Assembly: GCA_024362935.1 (NCBI GenBank)
Contig: JANCRA010000028.1
Span: forward strand, 6,444,476-6,508,475
Source of the DNA: Setophaga petechia
Lineage: Eukaryota; Chordata; Aves; Passeriformes; Parulidae
Reading direction: 5' to 3'
Length of the DNA: 64,000 nucleotides
Below are positions 36,801-45,774 of this stretch, piece after piece (the first letter of the stretch is position 1; each line of letters begins with the position of its first letter). The notes under the pieces were generated by a model that saw only the letters and a program-made list of their open reading frames with translations, did no database searches and had not been told where the DNA came from. The translations under genes and the position numbers were made by a program.

Positions 36801-39103
36801 ACTAGAAAAAAATCAAAGAAAATTAAAGTACAATAAAAAATAAGTTAAAAAAGAAAAATAAAAGAAAAATTGAATAAAAAATTAAAAAATAATGAAAAAT
36901 GAAAGAATAATAAGAGAAAAAAGAAAATATAAGAAAATTAAGAGAAAAAATAAAAGAAAAAATAAAGAAAAATAAAGAAAAAATAAAATAATAAAAAAAA
37001 GAAAAAATAACTAATAATTTTAAAAATTATGAAAAAAATAAATGAAAAAATAATGAAAAAATAATGAAAAAAATAATGAAAAAAAAAAAGAAAAAAACCC
37101 AAGGAATAGTAAGTGAAGAAATTAATAACAAATAAGTGAAAAAAAGGAAAAAGGGCAAAAAGGAAATTTTTAAAAAAATTAAAATAATGAAATAAAAAGT
37201 TATGTGAAAATACTGAAATAAAAATAGAATAGTTTGAATAAATTAAAGATTAAAAATTGTTTGTGTTATTTATTGTCCTAACATTAAAATAATCCAATAA
37301 AATAAATAAATAATGAAACAGAAATTCAAATAAGATAAATTACATGTCACAATAAAAATTCAATACTAAATAAAGCAATTTTGAAAATGAAAAACCACTC
37401 AAAAAAATCAGGCAGCCCCTTTCCCTTGCTTTCCTGGGATAAAGACAAGGGGAAGATTTGGCAGCCTCAGCTGGAGGGGGGCTCCCGTAACTCCCTGAGC
37501 CAAATCCTGTGGGATCTGGGGGTTCCCCTCGGGGATTTGGGGGTTTCCCCCAGGGATCTGGGGGTTCCCCTCGGGGATTTGGGGGTTCCCCTCGGGGATT
37601 TGGGGGTTCTCCATCACCCCCGGCTGCTGCCAGCAGGGGCTGAGCTGGGGACACCCCGCGGAGGGAACTCCCCGGAGGGAAAGCGGCGATGCCAAGAGCG
37701 GTGCCAGGGCAGGGAACCGGATCCCCCGGGGCAGCGGGGAGGGGGCCGGGGCAGCCACGGCCAAGGTCGCGCTCGGGTTTCCCTCCCCGCTGTCCCAGCC
37801 CAGCGCCACGTCCCAAAGGCAGCGGTCCGGAAAGCTCCGCTCCAGGCGCTCCCAAAAGCCAGAACCTCCCAAAACCCTCAGCTGGGTCAAGCTCCGGCGG
37901 GGAGTTGTGCCAAGGGATTTAAAAATCAGGCCCTGACACACGGGATTTAAAAAAAGAAAAAAAAAAAAAAGAAAAAAAAAAAAGTCATGTTTCTTTCCTT
38001 GTTTATCCTCTTTTTTCCATGACGGCTGCAGGGATTTTTGCTGGTTTTCCGGCTGCCGAGCGCTCCTCAGCAGCTTCCCGCTGCCTTGGCGGCGGCTGGG
38101 GCCACCCCGGTGCTGTCCCCACATCCCGCCCCATAAGGACCAGAGCGACGAGGAGAGCGAGCACCGGGAATTTCTGGGAGGGAAACCCCGAGCCAAGGGC
38201 TGCCCCCGGAGCTCAGCCAGGTGGGATGGAGCCGGGGATGGGACACAGCCCTGGGGCAACCCCTGCTCCTTTGGGGACGGATGTACCGGGTCCTGCTGCG
38301 TGTCCGGGGGTCCCTCCTGGTGGGGACAGCCCTGCCCCGTGGCACCCCCGGGGGAGCCCCCAAAGTGGGAGCGCTTTTGGGGTACCCCAAACACGGCTGG
38401 GGGCATCCCACAGCACGAGGGGAAAGCTCAACCCCATCCCGGGGGGTGTCCCCAAATCACAGCCCTGCTGAGGGAGCCCCCAAAGCGCCAAGAACTGCTG
38501 GGGGGCGCACAAAAATGTCCTGAAGGGAACCCCCAAAGCCGCCCTGGGGGAACCCCCAAAGCAAGGAAACAGCAAAGCCATCCTGGAGGAACTCCCAAAG
38601 CAAGGGGGATTCCAAAGCCACCTTATGGGGAACCTCCAAAGTAGGGGCACTGCTGGACGGGTACCCTAAATCCACCCTGAAGGGAACCCCCAAAGTAAAC
38701 ACACTACTGGGGGGGACCCTAAAGCCACCCTAGGGGGAATCCTCTATGCAGGGCGACTCTAAAGCCACCCCGGAGGGAACACCCCAAGGGGTGACACCCC
38801 AAAAGGGGATCCTAAACCCGCCTGGGGCTGAGCCCCTAAACCTCATGCATGGCTGGGGGGCCTCCAAACCATTCTGGGCAAGTCCCCGAAGCAGGGAGGA
38901 GGCTCTAAGGCCACCCCGAGCGTGGTGTCCCCATCAGGGACCTGTTGGGGGGACACCCCGCAGCCCCCCTGGGAAAGCGGCGAGTCCCTGGGGATGCCCC
39001 CGCCCCGAAGCTCCCCCGGCCGCCGCGGTGGCACTCACATGTCCTTGGCGGGCAGGTTCTTGCCCTCCACGATGCGGATGGAGAGGGCGCTGCGCCGGGC
39101 CAT
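27897..39103 (-). CDS. RASA4: RASA4 (CAPRI), calcium-promoted Ras GTPase-activating protein
   Basis: Twenty coding exons in consistent phase: 39039-39103, 34409-34465, 33890-34003, 33432-33493, 33193-33322, 32843-32924, 32548-32679, 32378-32469, 31559-31682, 31311-31464, 30726-30790, 30418-30530, 30161-30347, 29851-29988, 29439-29753, 29226-29363, 29007-29142, 28819-28939, 28680-28738, 27897-28018; 801 residues (human 803). RASA4 moves to the plasma membrane on a Ca2+ rise and switches off Ras. It has two C2 domains ([19 protein letters not shown]; then [29 protein letters not shown]), and a RasGAP domain with arginine finger R345 ([11 protein letters not shown]) and the FLR-type motif [10 protein letters not shown] (R473). 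A PH domain and a Btk-type zinc motif follow (H683, C694, C695, C705). The start is the only ATG before the first C2 strand, within a CpG island. Confidence 0.97.
28060..28620. repeat. Minisatellite in RASA4 intron 19
   Basis: About 20 copies of a 26-31 base unit CCCCTGGGGTCACC(T/A)CA followed by AACCACCACAGCT variants. It fills nearly the whole last intron. The partial palindrome CCCCTGGGG sits in every unit. Confidence 0.95.
31719..32234. repeat. (GGAT)n microsatellite with higher-order structure in RASA4 intron 8
   Basis: About 515 bases of GGAT/TGGA tetramers. Within it a 40-base block containing GGGATGGAAGGATAGATGGA recurs near 31798, 31894 and 32076, so larger segments were duplicated as blocks rather than by single-unit slippage only. 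Confidence 0.97.
35320..35920. repeat. G-rich minisatellite in RASA4 intron 1
   Basis: About 15 degenerate units of roughly 38-42 bases built from GGGGGATTCAAAAG, GGGTTGGAGGGGACTG and AAAGGGTTTTG. The + strand is almost free of C and carries many runs of four or more G. Confidence 0.95.
36700..37390. repeat. A-rich low-complexity tract in RASA4 intron 1
   Basis: Nearly 700 bases dominated by AAATAAA, GAAAAA and AATAATGAAAAA on the + strand, with very little C. It is T-rich in the direction of RASA4 transcription. It sits abruptly in an otherwise GC-rich intron. Confidence 0.95.
37511..37610. repeat. 20-base tandem array in RASA4 intron 1
   Basis: Five near-identical units of GGGGATTTGGGGGTTCCCCTC type, with GGGATCTG variants. 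G runs and C runs alternate within each unit, so it can fold on either strand. Confidence 0.9.
38462..38800. repeat. Degenerate C-rich minisatellite in RASA4 intron 1
   Basis: Repeats of GGGAACCCCCAAAG followed by a variable spacer and CCACCCTG. At least eight diverged copies are visible. Confidence 0.8.
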
Positions 39104-39370
39104 GGCGGGCGGGCAGCGGAGCCGAGCGGAGCCGAGCGGAGCCAAACGGCGCCGAGCGCGGCCTCGAACCCGCGGCCCCGAGCACAGCGCCCATGTGCGG
39201 ACCGGCATCGGCGCCCGCCAATCAGCGCGCGGGGGCGGGGGAAGGAGGCGTGGCCTGGAGGGAATCCGCGGCGCCCATTGGGTGATGCTATCGACTGTCG
39301 GCCAAGGGGTGTGGCCTCCGCGGGTGGGCGGGGCCGGGCTCCCCGCGCTGCCTGGGTCCCGCGGGGTCCC
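39000..39370. promoter_or_regulatory. RASA4: RASA4 CpG-rich promoter
   Basis: CpG-dense DNA around the RASA4 start codon (39103), including tandem GCGGAGCCGAGCGGAGCC. It also contains ATTGG boxes (at 39277 and, inverted, CCAAT at 39217). No TATA box is visible. Confidence 0.65.
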
Positions 39371-40206
39371 CCCGGTGTCCCCGCTGTGCCCTCGGTCCCC
39401 CCGGTGTCCCCGCTGTGCCCTCGGTCCCCCCGCTGTGTCCCCGCAGGGTCCCCTCGGCCCCTTCGCTGTGTCCCCGCTGGGTCCTCTCTGGGTCCCCGCT
39501 GTGTCCCTGCAGGGTCCCCGCTCTGTCCCCTCGGTCCCCTCAGCCCCCGACGCTGCCCGCGGTTCCAGGGCAGTTCAGCCCCAGCCTGCCTAGCCCAGCG
39601 CCCGCCTGTGTTGGACCAAACCCACACCGAACCCCTCCTGGGGGACACGAACCTGGGGGCTGCAGCATCAGCCGTGCTGCTCTGCACCCCAAACCTCCCG
39701 CGTTTTATTGATTTTTAACCTATTTTGTTCGTTTATAAAGTACTGCGCCTCCCGGCAGCAGCGCAGCCCAGGACAGGGGGCATTTCTGGGTGCTTGGTGC
39801 CCTAAATAGCAGCGGAGGGTCGGGGAACCCCGCCATGGCCAGACCCACCCGGGCCCGGGGACTCAGCCGGCACCCACAGCTGGGGCTCAGGGCTGTGCTG
39901 GCAGAGAGGGTCCTTGGCATTTTCACCGTGGGGACGCTGCGGGGACACGCTGGGAACACGCTGGGAACACGCTGGGTACACGCTGTGAACACACCGCTCT
40001 GTTCCTGCAGCGCTGCCCCTCTGCCTCCCCCGCACGGGGGACAGCAAGGGGACAAGGTGCCATCCCCACCACCACCCCACGAGCTTCTGCATGTGCTATC
40101 CCCAGCCCCACAGGCGGCAGGGGCCACATGTGCCACCTCCAGCGACACACGGGTGGCAGGTGACACAGGCGACACCCCCACAGCCCTCTGCAGGTGAAGC
40201 AGCTGT

Positions 40207-40460
40207 TTTATTTACGGGGTGCAGGGCGGAGAGGACCCGCGATTGCCGGATGGAGCCATCGCTCCGCTGCTCCCACGCCGCTCTCGGCAGGAGTTAATCG
40301 CTGGATTTGCTCGATTTCCCTTGGCCGGGCTCCACGGAGGCGGCTCCGGCAGCAGGGGGGAGCAGGTTGCTAACACCCCCCCCAGGGGGCACAAGGACAG
40401 CCCGGGAGGGCGCTGTGACCGGCCGGGGGTGCCAGGGTGATGCTGCCCTTGGCGTGGCGC
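40207..40460 (-). other. Possible terminal exon of an unassigned minus-strand transcript
   Basis: On the minus strand a good acceptor, GTTTGTCCCCGCAG, precedes base 40460. One frame is open for 55 codons to a TAA at 40294-40296 and ends GQGKSSKSSD. AATAAA follows at 40207-40212. That is the layout of a 3' terminal exon, but I do not recognise the peptide. Another frame, beginning RHAKGSITLAPPA, is open for about 29 codons. No matching upstream exon was found, so this may be chance. Confidence 0.2.
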
Positions 40461-40496
40461 CTGCGGGGACAAACGGGGCTGTTAATGTTTGTGTGT

Positions 40497-40732
40497 GATG
40501 TGTACAGGTGTATTCACACACACCTGCCCCCGTGTATGATGTGTACAGGTGTATTCACACACACCTGCCCCCGTGTATGATGTGTACAGGTGTATTCACA
40601 CACACCTGCCCGGTATATGATGTGTATGATGTATTCACACACACCTGCCCGGTATATGATGTGTACAGGTGTATTCACACACACCTGCCCGGTATATGAT
40701 GTGTATGATGTATTCACACACACCTGCCCCGG
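40497..40732. repeat. 42-base tandem array with inverted E-boxes
   Basis: Five units of GATGTGTACAGGTGTATTCACACACACCTGCCC type. Units 1, 2, 3 and probably 5-type copies carry both CAGGTG and CACCTG; two units (near 40621 and 40699) have lost the first box (GTATGATGTATT). The pattern of the last units alternates long and short. Confidence 0.93.
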
Positions 40733-40914
40733 CCCCACCCACACCGGGGTCGTGTCCAGCCCCAGCGGGGTCTCGTCCTGCCCGGGCTGCAGGATCAGGG
40801 CACGCCCAGCCCTGAGATCAGCACCAGAGACCCACACCCCGCTGGAATGAAGGATCCGGTCCCTTCCAGCGCTGGATCAGGATCAGCTTCCCCGCCCCAG
40901 CCCGCCCCTCACCA

Positions 40915-41172
40915 GCGCAGGATCAGCCCCACATCCCCAGATCGGGCTCAAGGACCAACATTCCGGTGCAGGATCAGCCCCACATCCCCCAGATCGGGAT
41001 TAGGGACACCCCCGGTGCAGGATCAGCCCCACATCCCCAGATCGGGCTCAAGGACCAACATTCCAGTGCAGGATCAGCCCCACATCCCGCAGATTGGGAT
41101 TAGGGACACCCCCGGGGTAGGATCAGCCCCACATCCCTCAGATCGGGGTCAGGGATATCCCCGATGTAGGAT
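40915..41172. repeat. ~48-base tandem array of alternating A/B units
   Basis: Five units start with GTGCAGGATCAGCCCCACAT. Type A continues GATCGGGCTCAAGGACCAAC and type B GATCGGGATTAGGGACACCC; the order is A-B-A-B-B'. Confidence 0.9.
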
Positions 41173-41672
41173 CAGACGCCCCGGGGTTCCCTTTTGGGGT
41201 CTCATGGCTCTCAGAGGAACCCGAGCTGCACCCAAGACAGATTGGGTCATTTTGGGGTGTGGGAGCCCCTCCTCTGGGCTCGGTCAGGGAGGATCATTAT
41301 GGGATATCCATCCTTTATGGTAGGATAAAAAGGGGTTGGAGTAACACCCCCCACACCCACCATCCCACCAGGGCTGGGGTCGGGCTCCCCCCGCTGCCCT
41401 GCACCCGGGGGACATTCCCCCATCCGGAGGGGGCACAGGTGGCACCGATGGCCCAGCTGGGTGTGACAGCGTCTCCCACTGCAGAGCACCCCCGGCCGCG
41501 CCCTGCTCTGGGCAGGAGCTCTCTCCTCGCAGCGCTGGGGCTCACAGTGGGGTACAGGGGGTACAGGAGACCCCGGGGCTCACAGTGGGTACAGGAGACC
41601 CTGGGGCTTTCCGGGGGTGCGGGGGGGTCACAAACAGGCGGCACAGGCCGGGCACGAAGCACGGGAAAAGCC

Positions 41673-41678
41673 TTTAAT
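41673..41678 (-). terminator. UPK3BL1: UPK3BL1-like poly(A) signal ATTAAA
   Basis: ATTAAA on the minus strand about 155 bases past the stop codon of the first uroplakin gene. A 33-base unit, GCGGGCCGGTGTCACCGCGG plus GGAGGGAGCGCT, is duplicated in this 3' UTR at about 41717-41785. Confidence 0.7.
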
Positions 41679-41833
41679 GTCCCGCTCCGGGTGGCGGCTC
41701 CGGCCGTGTCCCCGGGGCGGCGGGCCGGTGTCACCGCGGGGAGGGAGCGCTGCGGGCCGGTGTCACCGCGGGGAGGGAGCGCTGCAGGTGACATTTACCC
41801 CGCAGCGGGGACACGCGGGAGGGGCGGCGGGGC

Positions 41834-43672
41834 TCAGAGCCGGGCGGCCGGCTGGTCATAGACGTGGTGGGTGTTGTAGCGCCGCACCGTCACCGACTCC
41901 GGCTTGCTGAAGGTGCTGCTGCCGCACGAGTCCGAGCTGGGGAGGGAAGGCGGGGTGAGGGTGGGGACCGAGGGATGGCGGTGTCACCCTCTGACGGCGT
42001 CACCCTGCCCAGGTGGTGGCACTCACCCGCAGAACACGAGCGTGGCCACCAGCGCGGCCAGGAGGATGGCGAGGAGGATGGAGAGGATGGCGGTGATGGC
42101 GATCATGCCGGAGCTGTGCCCGCTGCGCTCCGTGGAGATGCTGTTGGGTGATTTGGCTGGGGAGAGAGCAGGAGAGGGAGCAGGATGGCGGGATGGAGGG
42201 ACACACACCCCGGAGAGGCTCAGGGGTCCGGCTGGTGATGGTGTGCCCACCCAACGTGCCATCACACCGTGCACGGGTGACACCCGCGGCAGAGCCCTGC
42301 CTCGGTTTCCCCTCACCCCAAACCGCTGTTGCTCAGCATTCAGCCCCCCGGGGCGCCCCACACGCCCAGAACCGCCCCATATCCCGGCTGTGGGGGCAGG
42401 ACGAGCCCCAGTACCTGTCCTCAGCATGATTGGCACCGACCAGGCTGTCTCGGCCACGGGCACAGAGCCCTCCAGGGCGAGGAACTTCACCCTGAGATGG
42501 GAAGGGAGGTTGGCCGCGGTGCCGTGGGCCGGGGGCTGCCTGGAGGGGGCAGGTCCCGGGCAGGCTCACCGGTAGGGCCCGGGGCCGGGCAGGGGGCCAT
42601 TGCACGTGGGCCTCGACACATCCTGGGCACAGCTCGTCTCGCTGCCCACCCGCAGCACCGTGATGTCCCCGGCGGGCTTGGGGCAGGGGTAGCTGTCCAG
42701 GGTGGCGTTCAGGGTCATGTAGGCACTGACGGACTCAGGGAAGCTCTGGAACGCGGTCTCGGGAGTCCCCGGCATCGCGCTGTTGTTGAATTTGGATACA
42801 TCTGCAGGGATGGGGATGGGGGTGAGGAGGGACTTGGTTGGGGGTACAGGGACCCCCGCACGCCCCCTGCCCCGGGCTGCTCCCACCTACCCTTGTCCAG
42901 GGCCACCACCAGCCAGATGACGGCGTTGCCGAAGTCTTGGAAGACGCAGCGGGGCTGGTCCAGCACGAAGGTGGAGGCGGTTGTCACCCCCTCCAGACCC
43001 GTGGTCAGGGCTGGCCTGGGCCCCACCTTGGCTGCGGGGAGAAGCCGAGGGGGCGCCGTGGAGGGTTCGGATCCCCCTCTGCACCTCCGGCACGGAGGCT
43101 CTGACCGGGGGCGGCGGTGCCGGGGCTCGGGATGGGGACAGGGACAGGGACAGGGGGACAGGGACAGGGGACAGGGACAGGGGACAGCTGAGCCCTGGGA
43201 TCTCGGCAGTGGGGCCCCGCTCCCCTCCCATCCCCAGTGTGGGTTCAGACACGTGTTGCGTTGATAGAGGAAGCAAAAGCACTCCGTGTTCCCAGCCGCG
43301 GGAGAACACCCGGGGGACCAGGGTGGGTGACACCAGGGACACTTGGTGTCCCTGACACTTGGACGCCTAACCAGAATGGGGGAAATCAGCTGCCCTATGC
43401 CTCCAGGTTCAGGGGAGCCCTGGTGGACTCCAGAGAAACCCACACTGTGCCAGTCAACCAACACCAGCCACACCAGAGACTGTCACCCAGAACAGGAGCC
43501 AGAAAAGGGGGCACCAGCTGCCCCACACCTCCAGGCCCAGCGGGCTCTGGTGCCTGAGCACGGGGGATCCCCGCGGTGCCCAGGGCAGTCCCGAGCCCGT
43601 CCCGGAGGCGTTGCTGGACTCACCGATGCCGTGTGCGGCGGGCAGGAGCAGGAGCAGCAGCAGCGGGATCAT
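41834..43672 (-). CDS. UPK3BL1: Uroplakin-3b-like protein (UPK3BL1-like)
   Basis: Six coding exons: 43624-43672, 42891-43031, 42570-42801, 42415-42491, 42027-42156, 41834-41936; 243 residues. Uroplakin-3 family proteins are type I membrane glycoproteins that pair with tetraspanin uroplakins on apical epithelial surfaces. Seen in order: a Leu-rich signal peptide (residues 1-16), an ectodomain with TTASTFVLDQPRCVF and VIWLVVALDK, sequons at N69 and N95, VLRVGSETSC, the family hallmark CNGPLPGPGPYRVKFL, a membrane segment (~182-209, GMIAITAILSILLAILL) and a short tail SVTVRRYNTHHVYDQ. Exons 4 and 5 are 77 and 130 bases, identical in length to those of the next gene, so the two are tandem duplicates. 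The tail resembles mammalian UPK3BL1, which also lies beside RASA4. Birds lack a bladder, so the site of action is unknown. Confidence 0.9.
43134..43192. repeat. (GGGACA)n repeat in UPK3BL1-like intron 1
   Basis: About nine units of GGGACA/GGGGACA in a row, just upstream (in gene direction) of exon 2. Confidence 0.9.
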
Positions 43673-44072
43673 GGTGCGGGCGCCGCGGTGCCGAGGGCGG
43701 GAGTGCGGGAGCTGCTCCGCGTCCCCTGGGAGCCGCCTGTGGTCACCATCCGCCCACATTCCTGCAGCGGCCGCAGCCCCGTGGCAAACAGGTTGGGCTC
43801 GTTTCCCCAGGAGCTTTTGTTGTGTTTGAGCGCCCGCCGGCGAGGCGTGCTGAGAACCGCTGCGTTTGTGGCACGGGTGGGTGACAGCGTCACCCGGCAG
43901 GAGGGGATGTCCGGTGGGGATGCGCCCCACAGACCCCACCCGTGGTAGCAAATGTCCCCCCCAAGTGCCACCAGGCCAGAGCCCCAAGCGGCTTTTGAGG
44001 TCCCCCACCTTCACAGTCCCACCCTGCGTGGCCAAAGACCAGGAGGAGACAGCTGCAGATGGAAAATCAGAT

Positions 44073-44078
44073 TTTACT
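44073..44078 (-). terminator. UPK3B: UPK3B poly(A) signal AGTAAA (candidate)
   Basis: AGTAAA, a variant signal, on the minus strand 20 bases past the UPK3B stop. No AATAAA is found nearby. The next gene in this direction starts its exon 1 only about 400 bases further on. Confidence 0.35.
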
Positions 44079-44097
44079 TGTTCAGGACAGCTCATGT

Positions 44098-44182
44098 CTA
44101 GTGGAAGCTGTCCCCGCCTGTGGCAGGGGGGTTGGAACAAGGCGGTCTCTTCAGGGTCCCGTCCAACCCAAACGGTTCCATG
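44098..44182 (+). mobile_element. CR1 LINE 3' terminus, overlapping the UPK3B coding end in antisense
   Basis: Forward CR1 tail: CTAGTGGAAGCTGTCCCCGC, GGCAGGGGGGTTGGAAC, TCTTCAGGGTCCCGTCCAAC, CCAAACGGTTCCATGGTTCT. These are consecutive landmarks of the avian CR1 3' end. It lies inside the last exon of UPK3B, in the opposite orientation. Confidence 0.88.
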
Positions 44183-45774
44183 GTTCTCTGGCACGGAGCA
44201 GGGGGTTGGGGAGCCGAGGGGCCCAGCCCCGGGGGGCTGCACCCGCAGCCGGGGGCCGGGGGGATGTGGTGGGTCCGGTAGGATCTGCGGGTGAAGGCGC
44301 CGGTCCCCAGGCCCTGGTGGCACAGGGAGCCCCACACCCTGGCACTGCGGGACACAGAAACAGAGGCATCAAATGGGGTCTGTGGGGCTCTGCACCAGCC
44401 ACCCCCAGGGAGCCCTTTCTCCTGCAAACTGCGGCAAACCCCCAATTTAGGAATAAAAAGTTTTTTTCAGCGTTAAAAACATCTCCATTCCTTTGCTGCT
44501 GGGGTTGCCGAGTTTGGGTGTTCTCCTGAGACCCCTGCGGACACTCCCACCCCCTGTAGCCCCCCGTACCCCCCGTACCCCAGGGCTCCGAGCACGGCGA
44601 CGGCCAGAGCTGCCCCCAGGCTGGCCAGGATGGAGGCGATCACCACGAGGGCGCTGCCAGGGCGAGCGGGAGCGGCCTCGATGGTGCTCGGGCTGAGGGC
44701 TGGGAGGAGGCGGGATGAGCGATGTGGGGTGGATGTGGGGTCGGGGATGTGGGGTGGATGTGGGGTCGGGGATCGCCTCTCCCCGCAGCTTTTGGGGTGA
44801 TGGCACAGGGCTGATGCTGATGCCACCACCCCAGCCAGGGAGGTGCAGGGGACCCGCGGGGTGCGGGTGGCAGTGCCACCGGTACCTGTGCGCAGGAGGA
44901 TGGGCTCGGACCAGCGTGTCTCCGCTTTGGGGCCGCGGCAGCCCATCAGCAGGAACTTCACCCTGCCGTGGGGACGGGGCTGATACCGCGGGGGGCGAAC
45001 AATCCCTGGGGCCCGGCGAGTCTCCCCAGCCGGGATTTGGGGCTTCTGGCCTTACCTGTAGGGTCCCGGGGAGGGCAGGGGCCCATTGCAGGGGTCCTGT
45101 CTGCCCTGGTCCCTGCACGCCGTGTCACCCCCGACCCGCAGCACGGCCGCGCTCGGTGCCGAGCAGGAATACGCGGCCGCCGCCGTCTCCAGGGTCATGT
45201 AGGAGCGGGCAGCGAGCAGCTGCTGGTACGGGGGCACCTCAGCCCGGCACTGCGGGTTTCTGAAGGCGGCTGAGGCTGCACGGCACAGGCGGCGGGTGAG
45301 CGGCTGCGGGGAGGGTCCCCATGTCCCCTGCCACAGGGGCAGCCAGTGCTCACCGTTGGCAAAGGCCACCGCCAGCCAAACGGCGTCGGAGGCATCGGCG
45401 TGGCCGTCGAAGACGCAGTGGGGTCTCTCCAGCGCGAAGGTGGTGGCGGTGACCTTGCCCAGCAGTGCCATGGGGGGCACTCGGGGCACGTAGGGCAGCC
45501 GGGCTGGGGGAGGGGGCAGTGAGCGAGGGGACCCCCCCGTTCTGCACGGCTCAAGCCCCTGACCCCGCATCCACACCGGTGCTGGCACACGGGAATGTCA
45601 CCGTGCCAGCACTGGTGGGGACACCCCTGCCATGCTCAGCCCCATAACCTCTCCCTGGCACAAACCCCTCGCAGCCCCCCAGGCCCCGGTCCCCCTCTGC
45701 CCTGTCCCCAGGGAGTCACCCAGGTCCGCGGCTGCCGTCCCAGCCAGCGCCAGCAGCACCCACGGCAGCTCCAT
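44098..45774 (-). CDS. UPK3B: UPK3B, uroplakin-3b
   Basis: Six coding exons: 45720-45774, 45354-45503, 45056-45275, 44886-44962, 44570-44699, 44098-44344; 292 residues. It has a signal peptide (MELPWVLLALAGTAAA), then GKVTATTFALERPHCVFDG and ASDAVWLAVAFANG, very close to mammalian UPK3B. VLRVGGDTAC, CNGPLPSPGPYRVKFLLM, a membrane segment (~183-208, SALVVIASILASLGAALAV) and the tail RRSYRTHHIPPAP follow; human UPK3B has RYMTHHIPP here. The C-terminus then runs about 50 residues beyond that motif. The last ~28 residues and the TAG stop read through a CR1 tail in antisense. The exon 5 donor is ambiguous: a 9-base repeat offers sites after 44570 or 44579, both in frame, and 44570 keeps the paralogue's 130-base exon length. 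UPK3B beside DTX2 matches the human 7q11.23 order. Confidence 0.92.

Larger units (their letters stand above)
34466..39038. other. RASA4: RASA4 intron 1
   Basis: A 4.6-kb intron with no coding exon seen. From left to right it holds a G-rich minisatellite (about 35320-35920), short TTTTTAAAGA-type repeats (36085-36150), a long A-rich tract (36700-37390), a 20-base G/C array (37511-37610), and a degenerate C-rich minisatellite (about 38462-38800). Confidence 0.8.
39371..41640. other. Intergenic DNA between RASA4 and the uroplakin pair
   Basis: GC-rich DNA with several tandem arrays: GTCCCCGCTGTGTCC-type repeats (39360-39550), ACGCTGGGAAC repeats (39940-39990), a 42-base array (40497-40732) and a 48-base array (40915-41172). 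One possible terminal exon on the minus strand (40207-40460) is listed separately. AATAAA also occurs on the minus strand at 39704-39709. No gene is recognised. Confidence 0.6.

Noticed and set aside
37408..38406. A 332-codon minus-strand frame with NPQIPEG repeats
   Set aside because: It lies within RASA4 intron 1 and comes from the 20-base array at 37511-37610.
39000..39720. Overlapping frames of 220-260 codons on both strands at the RASA4 promoter
   Set aside because: CpG-island artefacts; only the 65-base first coding exon is supported by family similarity.
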